Positions 5,583 through 10,421 of a stretch of DNA of 12,670 bases are shown piece after piece. The DNA comes from Candidatus Stahliibacteriota bacterium (GTDB lineage: Bacteria; Hydrothermota; UBA3073): positions 1 to 12,670 of the forward strand of contig DAOUSS010000022.1 of assembly GCA_030627085.1 (NCBI GenBank), written 5' to 3'. How positions within the stretch are numbered: position 1 is the stretch's first letter; the number at the start of each line of letters is the position of its first letter. The notes beneath the pieces were generated by a model. The model saw nothing but the letters and a program-made list of their open reading frames with translations, was not told the DNA's origin and ran no database searches. Both the position numbers and the translations under genes were made by a program.

Positions 5583-6821
5583 TTATTTCTCTTCATAGCC
5601 CTCCGGGATGTCCCCTCTCAGCTCAGGATTGAGGGAAATCGCTTTATCAAAACACTGCTTAGCTTCTTCCCTCCGGCCAAGTTTGTAAAGTATCAAACCT
5701 TTATTAAGCCATGCGTAAGAAAATTGTGGATTGATAACCAGAGCTTTATCATAACATTTTAGTGCTTCCTCATATTGGTCGAGGAGACGCAACGCCCCAC
5801 CTTTGCTGTACCATGCCACTGTAAATTGGGGATCAATAGCGAGAGCTCTATTAAAACATTCTATTGCATCCTCATATCGGTTAAGTTCCATCAGCACAGC
5901 ACCTTTGTTGAGCCATGTTGCTTTAGATTGGGGGTTGATACTTAGAATTTTATCGTAACATTCTATTGCTTTCCCGTATTGGCCAAGATCAGACAGTGCT
6001 AAGCCCTTCCCGAACCATGCAGTATTATTTATGGGATCTATAGTCAGAATTTTATTAAAACATTCTATTGCCTTCTCATATTGGCTAAGTTCCATCAGCG
6101 TTGCGCCTTTTTTGACCCATGCATCCACAAATTGAGGATCAATGGCCAGGACTCTATCATAACATTCCAGCGCCTCCTCATAACAGCCGAGCTCGGCCAA
6201 CGTCATACCCTTGCAGTACCACGATTCGGCATATTGAGAGTCGATTGAGAGGGCTATATCATAAGATTTTAATGCCTCTTCATTCCGACCAAGCATATTT
6301 AGCGTCAGGCCCCTGAAGTGCCATATGTTACTCCCTCCAGGTTCGATAGAAAGGGACCTATCATAACATTCTAGCGCTTTCTCATCGCGACCGAGTTTAA
6401 AAAAAGCCTGGCCCTTTCCAAACCACGCATCGGCGATCTGGGGATTGATAGCCAGCGCCCTATCATAACTCTTCACCGCTTCCCCATATTGGCCAAGTGT
6501 CAAGAGTGCCGAACCCTTGCCGAGCAATGCAGGAACAGCTTTCGGGTCGATAGCCAGAACTTTATCATAACATTCCAGCGCCTCCTCGTATTTGCCGAGT
6601 TCGTGAAGTGACACGCCCTTGTTGATCCATATTTCGGTTAATGCTTCAGCAGCACTTTTGCGCATTTCTCTATTCTCGTCATTCAATTGTTCGATCAGCG
6701 AATCCACTTCCTCACTTGTCGCCTCGGTGGAATAAACAGTTGTTATGTGTAATAAGAATAACAAGATGAGCAGGACTGGAATAATCCTCTTCAACTCATT
6801 TCTTGAAAGCAGCTTTTTCAT
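5583..6821 (-). CDS. Exported ten-TPR repeat protein
   Basis: 412 residues. Residues 12-30 are hydrophobic after a basic start (MKKLLSRNELKR), giving a signal peptide or membrane anchor. Residues about 36-64 (VDSLIEQLNDENREMRKSAA) look like a short HEAT-type helical pair. Ten TPR repeats follow at exactly 34-residue spacing, beginning at 65, 99, 133, 167, 201, 235, 269, 303, 337 and 371. The consensus is W-x-x-KG-x-x-L-x-x-LG-x-YEEAL-x-CYDKAL-x-IDPQ. This makes an uninterrupted superhelical scaffold that would bind other proteins outside the cytoplasm. AAGGAGG six bases upstream of ATG 6821 fixes the start. It is the first of three closely spaced genes for exported proteins; the gap to the upstream enzyme gene is 213 bases, so its own promoter is likely, though none could be recognised. 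The repeats resemble TPRs common in archaea and uncultivated bacteria. Partner and process are unknown. Confidence 0.88.
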   Translation of the reverse strand: MKKLLSRNELKRIIPVLLILLFLLHITTVYSTEATSEEVDSLIEQLNDENREMRKSAAEALTEIWINKGVSLHELGKYEEALECYDKVLAIDPKAVPALLGKGSALLTLGQYGEAVKSYDRALAINPQIADAWFGKGQAFFKLGRDEKALECYDRSLSIEPGGSNIWHFRGLTLNMLGRNEEALKSYDIALSIDSQYAESWYCKGMTLAELGCYEEALECYDRVLAIDPQFVDAWVKKGATLMELSQYEKAIECFNKILTIDPINNTAWFGKGLALSDLGQYGKAIECYDKILSINPQSKATWLNKGAVLMELNRYEDAIECFNRALAIDPQFTVAWYSKGGALRLLDQYEEALKCYDKALVINPQFSYAWLNKGLILYKLGRREEAKQCFDKAISLNPELRGDIPEGYEEK

Positions 6822-7034
6822 TTTAAGCCTCCTTGTCCTATAAAATGTAATGTCAAATTTTTTGCCTGCCTCTACTAATCAAAGGGATGTAATATCCTAT
6901 GTCTCTCTTACCTTAAAAAGATAGACCCTTTCGTTTTCTTAAAATGCTTCCCAACAAAAACTACTCTGTTAAATGCAGATGATATTTTTTTCTTATCTAT
7001 CAAAGGGTTGTGAAGAGTTCCAATGCTCGCTTTT

Positions 7035-8204
7035 TTATTTTTGTGTCGTTCTTTTAAATGCATTATCTAAATCTTCTATTAAATCAGTTATGTCTTCTAT
7101 TCCTACTGAGATTCTTATCAAAGAATCCGTTATTCCCATCTTTTCTCTCTCTTTTTTAGGTATGTAAGAATGCGTCATTATAGCAGGATGTTCAATTAAT
7201 GATTCCACTCCACCCAAACTTTCTGCCAATGCAAATATTTTAAGGTTCTCTAAAAATGCTCTTGTTTCTTTCAAATTGGCGTCAATTTCGAAGGATAACA
7301 TTCCACCAAATCCTGACATTTGTTTTCGGGCTAAATTATGTTGGGGATAACTCTTTAATCCTGGGTAATTTACCCTCTTAACTTTAGGATGAGATTCCAA
7401 ATATTCAGCAATTCTAATAGCATTTTTATTGTGTTTTTCCATCCTTATTGCCAAGGTTTTTATTCCTCTTAAAACCAGGAAGCTATCAAAAGGTGATAAT
7501 ATCGCACCAGTAGTATTTTGATAAAATTTAAGTGCGCTATAGGTTTTATCGTCAGAAAGCATTATTGCACCTCCTATCGAATCGCTATGTCCATTGAGAA
7601 ATTTGGTCGTGCTATGAACTACAATGTCAGCCCCCAGATTTAACGGTTTTTGAAAATATGGACTCATAAATGTGTTGTCAACAACAACTATTATATCTTT
7701 CCCTTCTGTTATTTCCGAAATTGCCTTAATGTCACAAAGTCTCATTAACGGATTTGTTGGTGTTTCTAACCAAACTAATCTTGTATTTGATTTTATAGCT
7801 TTTTTAACATTCTTTACTTCTCTTGCATCTACATAGCTAATCTCAACTTCGAAATTCTGGTTGAATACTGTATTAAATAATCTTCTTGTTCCGCTATACA
7901 AATCGCCAGAAGCAATTATATGATCTCCTGATTTCAGTAAAGATAAACACAAAACTGTTTCGGCAGCCACACCAGATGCAAAAGCCAAACCAAACTTGGC
8001 ATCTTCAAGAGCAGCTAAACGTCTTTCTAAAGCGTTTCGCGTTGGATTTCCAGTTCTTGAGTATTCATATCCATATGTCGGTTCATCCACCTTTTTTCTT
8101 GCGAATGTAGAAGAAAGGTGAATAGGTATAACAACATCACCAGAGCCACCCTCTTTGAATTTTGGCTCCTCTCCTATATGAATTGCTTTCGTTTCGAATT
8201 TCAT
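7035..8204 (-). CDS. Cystathionine gamma-synthase/lyase family PLP enzyme
   Basis: 389 residues from the chosen start, the usual length for the Cys/Met-metabolism PLP family (fold type I, tetrameric, cytoplasmic). The family joins or splits cystathionine in trans-sulfuration between cysteine and homocysteine. Visible motifs are YGYEYSRTGNPTR (44-56, phosphate-binding Tyr/Arg), DLYSGT with the ring-stacking Tyr103, VVDNTF with Asp176 that contacts the pyridine nitrogen, STTKFLNGH with Schiff-base Lys201, and SLGGVESLIEHPAIMTH (329-345). Synthase, lyase and methionine gamma-lyase share these motifs, so the exact reaction is not settled. The frame is open to ATG 8249, but homologues start MKFETKAIH, so ATG 8204 is preferred; neither start has a strong Shine-Dalgarno. 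It follows the HhH-GPD gene by 69 bases, probably on the same transcript. No homoserine acyltransferase gene is nearby. Confidence 0.9.
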   Translation of the reverse strand: MKFETKAIHIGEEPKFKEGGSGDVVIPIHLSSTFARKKVDEPTYGYEYSRTGNPTRNALERRLAALEDAKFGLAFASGVAAETVLCLSLLKSGDHIIASGDLYSGTRRLFNTVFNQNFEVEISYVDAREVKNVKKAIKSNTRLVWLETPTNPLMRLCDIKAISEITEGKDIIVVVDNTFMSPYFQKPLNLGADIVVHSTTKFLNGHSDSIGGAIMLSDDKTYSALKFYQNTTGAILSPFDSFLVLRGIKTLAIRMEKHNKNAIRIAEYLESHPKVKRVNYPGLKSYPQHNLARKQMSGFGGMLSFEIDANLKETRAFLENLKIFALAESLGGVESLIEHPAIMTHSYIPKKEREKMGITDSLIRISVGIEDITDLIEDLDNAFKRTTQK

Positions 8205-8273
8205 AATATTTCTCTTAAATAAATCCTTTTTTCTTCGCCTATTTATCATTTAAAATTTTGCGTGGATAGGAAA

Positions 8274-8927
8274 TCAAGTCGGCATTCTTCTCCTGCTCTT
8301 CCTGTCTACCGTCTCCTCTCCCATTTTTCTTACTCTGATTAATGCAACCTCGAGCCTTATAAATTCCTCTGTCTTGCGGTTTAATCTATCAATATCAATG
8401 TTAAATCTCTGGGCGACTATCTTCACGATGGGTAATGGTTCTGGGTCTGCCTTTTTCCAAACATCACGAAGTTCCCTTAAAAAAATATTTGTGGTCACAG
8501 GCCCAACGCCCTTAAATGATTGTAAGATTGACTCCAATTCCTTTTTGTTCTTCGCAATTTTATGGATTGCTGTTAATGGCTCTTTCCCGTATTTAGTCAC
8601 CAGGTCTTTGCTTATCTCAAGTAATTTGGTTGCAGTGCTGAAATCGTATCGCACATATCCACCAGTGTCAAGTATCTTAACAAGCCTATCCCATCCTGCT
8701 GTAAGAATAACTTTTGGAGACAAGACCCCTGCCCTTTCAAATTCCCGGTATGTCTTCACTGCGATATTCTCACTAATTCTCTTTCCAAAAAGTAGGGATG
8801 CCAAAAACCATTTGAATATCTCCTCTTCATCTCCGTTTTTGATATTTATGCCAAGTTGTTTTGAGTAGAGATTACCGTGTTCTGAAATCAATTGCTTAAT
8901 AGTTGTGGCAATTTTTTCTAATGACAT
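8274..8927 (-). CDS. HhH-GPD-like DNA repair protein (endonuclease III family)
   Basis: 217 residues, cytoplasmic. Helices at 38-63 (FKWFLASLLFGKRISENIA) and about 86-113 fit the N-terminal half of endonuclease III-like glycosylases. A helix-hairpin-helix with SFKGVGPVTTNIFLREL (137-153) would bind the DNA backbone. In endonuclease III the hairpin is LPGVGRKTA with a nucleophilic Lys; here that position is Val144. Asp161 lies about where the catalytic Asp is expected, so a monofunctional glycosylase or a degenerate member is more likely than a lyase. No four-Cys iron-sulfur loop follows, and the C-terminus is basic (RKSRRR). Only a weak GGA precedes ATG 8927. It stands 89 bases after the YbaK-type gene and 69 before the PLP enzyme gene on the same strand. 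The substrate base is unknown. Confidence 0.72.
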   Translation of the reverse strand: MSLEKIATTIKQLISEHGNLYSKQLGINIKNGDEEEIFKWFLASLLFGKRISENIAVKTYREFERAGVLSPKVILTAGWDRLVKILDTGGYVRYDFSTATKLLEISKDLVTKYGKEPLTAIHKIAKNKKELESILQSFKGVGPVTTNIFLRELRDVWKKADPEPLPIVKIVAQRFNIDIDRLNRKTEEFIRLEVALIRVRKMGEETVDRKSRRRMPT

Positions 8928-9016
8928 TTCAAGTCCAGTTTTTTAAACTTTTCGATTTTCCCCGTAGCTCAGGTCAGCGCCCTTCTTTCGGTTCTCCTGT
9001 CACCGATAAATATTAT

Positions 9017-9478
9017 TCAGATTGAGAGTTTTCTCCTCTTTGGCTTTACCAGTCTTTCAAAATCCTTGTATGCCAATCTGATCAGTTCTGTATGGGACCC
9101 AGCATTGAATGCGATCTCCTCATCTTCTGATAAACTTTCATCCACAAAAACTTCCATTCCATAGAGATTTCCAAAGGGTGGCATAGCACCAACTTCACAC
9201 TCCGGAAACAGGTCTTTAAATTCTTGCTCACTGGCAAGGTCAATCTTGCTCGCTCCAGTGATCTTTTTTAAAAGATCAAAATTCACCCTTTGGGAAGCAG
9301 GAAGAACAGCCATAGCCATCTTACCGTCAACTTTAATGATTACTGTTTTGGCTAATTCCTTTCCCGGGATGTGAGCAGAGCCTGCAATTTCTGGGGCAGT
9401 ATATGCAGGTGAATGCTTGATGGTCACATATTTAACTTTGTTACTGTCCAAGAAATCCTTTAGTTTTTTTACTGGCAT
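9017..9478 (-). CDS. YbaK/ProX-type aminoacyl-tRNA deacylase
   Basis: 153 residues, full length for a free-standing YbaK/EbsC-fold protein. These enzymes hydrolyse wrongly charged tRNAs (for example Cys- or Ala-tRNAPro) in the cytoplasm. The motifs are KHSPAYTAPEIA (21-32), KELAKTVIIK with the conserved catalytic-site Lys44, the GAMPPFGN loop (97-104) that shapes the substrate pocket, and GSHTELIRLAYKDF (127-140). Which mischarged tRNA it clears cannot be told from sequence alone. ATG 9478 is preceded by AAAGGAGG at five bases, the strongest ribosome binding site in the window. It heads the minus-strand gene run. A consensus TTGACA at 9583-9588 has no -10 in register; the nearest good promoter is at 10079-10107, with a terminator in between. 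Confidence 0.9.
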   Translation of the reverse strand: MPVKKLKDFLDSNKVKYVTIKHSPAYTAPEIAGSAHIPGKELAKTVIIKVDGKMAMAVLPASQRVNFDLLKKITGASKIDLASEQEFKDLFPECEVGAMPPFGNLYGMEVFVDESLSEDEEIAFNAGSHTELIRLAYKDFERLVKPKRRKLSI

Positions 9479-9616
9479 AACAACCTCCTTTAAATTGATT
9501 CCTTATCAATTAAGAACTCACCAACAGAATAGATACAATAATTTATCTACCACATACAACCCCCTTTTAACCCGCCAGATATTGTCAAAAAAACTAACCA
9601 TAGAGAGCGATAAATT

Positions 9617-9724
9617 AGTGAATTAGGTTAATTCAGTGATTAAGTTAATTTGAATAAATTAACTTAATCACTCAATTAACTTAATCTCTTAATTACCTTA
9701 ATCACTCAATTAACTTAATCTCTT
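9617..9724. repeat. 17-bp repeat array with internal orientation switch
   Basis: Four 17-base units fill 9657-9724. Units 1 and 3 end ATCACTC and units 2 and 4 end ATCTCTT, so they alternate as two 34-base dimers built on AATTAACTTAATC. Upstream, 9635-9650 is the exact reverse complement of unit 1 (16 of 16) with a six-base gap, and 9617-9634 is a more diverged inverted copy. The junction could form a perfect 16-bp AT-rich hairpin. No coding potential. Confidence 0.8.
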
Positions 9725-9763
9725 AATCACTTTTCCTCCGTGAACTCTGTGGTTAAAAAGCTT

Positions 9764-9786
9764 GTAGGCACAGATTCAATCTGTAC
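9764..9786 (+). repeat. REP-like hairpin with GTAG foot (element A2)
   Basis: GTAG at 9764-9767 followed by a palindrome centred on ATTCAAT (9774-9780), with one C/A mismatch near the base. It is the same length and plan as 137-159: foot GTAGGCAC and centre are identical, and two stem positions have changed on both arms so that pairing is kept. Confidence 0.6.
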
Positions 9787-9829
9787 TGTTATCTACTTAT
9801 CCTCTCGGATCTACCTTTTAATAGACGGG

Positions 9830-9970
9830 TTAAGTTTTGAATAAAAAATCTCTCAGGATACAGACTGTATTCTGAGAGACATGGAGGTCAAAAATTTTAC
9901 TGCCTTCGTTTAGATAACGATTTTGCTTACAATCTGGAAACCACCAAAATATAGAGAAAGCAGAAATCAT
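9830..9970 (-). CDS. Possible small protein or leader peptide, 46 residues
   Basis: ATG 9970 is preceded on the minus strand by AAGGGAG (9984-9978) at seven bases. The ORF encodes 46 residues beginning MISAFSIFWWFPDC, with Trp9-Trp10 adjacent, and ending in TAA at 9832-9830. It has no recognisable domain; the first 12 residues are hydrophobic. It lies about 100 bases downstream of a perfect minus-strand promoter, and its last third runs through the terminator hairpin. It could be a true small protein, a leader peptide, or a chance ORF in a small RNA. A leader role is suggested only by position and the Trp pair; no antiterminator sequence was found. Confidence 0.4.
   Translation of the reverse strand: MISAFSIFWWFPDCKQNRYLNEGSKIFDLHVSQNTVCILRDFLFKT
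9843..9879 (-). terminator. Rho-independent terminator of the small transcription unit
   Basis: On the minus strand TCTCTCAG (9879-9872) pairs with CTGAGAGA (9856-9849). After one A/C mismatch, a further five pairs close a three-base loop. Six T follow directly (9848-9843). The U-tract is only on the minus strand, so the direction is clear. Confidence 0.7.
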
Positions 9971-9998
9971 TTTCTTACTCCCTTTTGGTTATTTAAAC

Positions 9999-10065
9999 TC
10001 CAGAATTGAGGCAACAACAGGTTAAATGAATTGAAATATATACTATATCTCAAATATATTCTGGA
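9999..10065 (-). promoter_or_regulatory. Foldable 5' leader of the small transcript
   Basis: On the minus strand TCCAGAAT (10065-10058) pairs perfectly with ATTCTGGA (10006-9999). An outer ATTTA (10070-10066) can pair with TAAAT (9995-9991) across a three-base bulge. Inside, ATATAT words can form a second stem. The fold would begin at the predicted transcription start. A third word, TCCAGA at 9938-9933 inside the small ORF, could compete for the 3' arm. Confidence 0.45.
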
Positions 10066-10078
10066 TAAATCTTACTAC

Positions 10079-10107
10079 ATTATAATCAAAAAATAGCATT
10101 TTGTCAA
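10079..10107 (-). promoter_or_regulatory. Consensus sigma70-type promoter, minus strand
   Basis: Read on the minus strand, TTGACA (10107-10102) and TATAAT (10084-10079) are 17 bases apart, an exact consensus match. Transcription would start near 10072 and run toward the small ORF, the terminator at 9843-9879 and, if read through, the YbaK gene. Confidence 0.8.
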
Positions 10108-10147
10108 GAAAAAAATTCATCAGATGAATCAACAGATTACACGCCTG

Positions 10148-10163
10148 CCTGCCGGTAGGCAGG
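10148..10163. repeat. Hairpin with GGTA loop (element B2)
   Basis: CCTGCC (10148-10153), loop GGTA, GGCAGG (10158-10163). It is identical to the core of 2839-2856 except for one compensatory pair. An overlapping alternative fold pairs CCTGCCT (10144-10150) with AGGCAGG (10157-10163). Confidence 0.55.
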
Positions 10164-10260
10164 GATTAAGCTGATTTAGATATAATTAATTCTTTTGTAA
10201 TCCTATAATCCGAGCAATCTGTTTAATCCGCTGACCCGTATGATCCGTTGATTTTTTCTC

Positions 10261-10289
10261 TTGACATTTATCCGGTTATGGTATATAAT
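10261..10289 (+). promoter_or_regulatory. Consensus sigma70-type promoter for DinG
   Basis: TTGACA (10261-10266) and TATAAT (10284-10289) with exactly 17 bases between them. Transcription would start near 10296, giving a leader of about 125 bases before the DinG start. It is the third perfect match in the window and is divergent from the promoter at 10079-10107. Confidence 0.82.
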
Positions 10290-10380
10290 TAGCCCAGGAA
10301 ATATATTAAACACCGAAAAACACCGAAATAATCAAAAAATAATATCTTTGCCCGAGAGGTAAAATTATAAGACCGATTCA

Positions 10381-10405
10381 GACAGGTCTAAAGACCTGTT
10401 CTTAC
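10381..10405 (-). repeat. Hairpin in the DinG leader
   Basis: ACAGGTCT (10382-10389) and AGACCTGT (10392-10399) form a palindrome that extends by a G-T pair. Read on the minus strand it is preceded by GTAAG (10405-10401), a near match to the GTAG foot of other elements. It lies 22 bases before the DinG start codon and could affect translation. Confidence 0.5.
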
Positions 10406-10421
10406 ATTACTAACAGCACAA

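Larger units (their letters stand above)
9479..10421. other. Divergent regulatory and repeat region
   Basis: 943 bases between YbaK (-) and DinG (+). From left to right it holds a 17-bp repeat array with an orientation switch, an AACCACAGAG-type phrase on the minus strand (9735-9760), a GTAG-footed hairpin, a small transcription unit (terminator, ORF, foldable leader, promoter) on the minus strand, a GGTA-loop hairpin, a run of degenerate TAATCC-type words (10190-10255), the DinG promoter, two CACCGAAAAA-type decamers (10311-10330), and another hairpin just before the DinG start. Confidence 0.75.

Noticed and set aside
5540..5596. Longer start for the lipoprotein (ATG 5596)
   Set aside because: It overlaps the TPR gene end, places charged residues before the signal peptide and ignores the strong AAGGAGGG before ATG 5539.
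6851..6856. Minus-strand TTGACA upstream of the ten-TPR gene as a promoter
   Set aside because: At 16-18 base spacing the -10 position falls on the ribosome binding site and has no TATAAT-like sequence.
8205..8249. Longer start for the PLP enzyme (ATG 8249)
   Set aside because: The extra 15 residues are basic, absent from the family, and lack a ribosome binding site.
8959..9010. tRNA-like text: GTAGCTCAGG resembling a D-arm
   Set aside because: No matching acceptor stem, anticodon arm or TTCGANTC T-arm can be placed within tRNA length.
9583..9588. Minus-strand TTGACA upstream of the YbaK gene as a promoter
   Set aside because: The -10 position is a G-run; no TATAAT-like hexamer is in register.
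10108..10129. Hairpin ATTCAT/ATGAAT followed by T7 on the minus strand as a terminator
   Set aside because: Only a 6-bp AT stem, with no minus-strand gene upstream to terminate.
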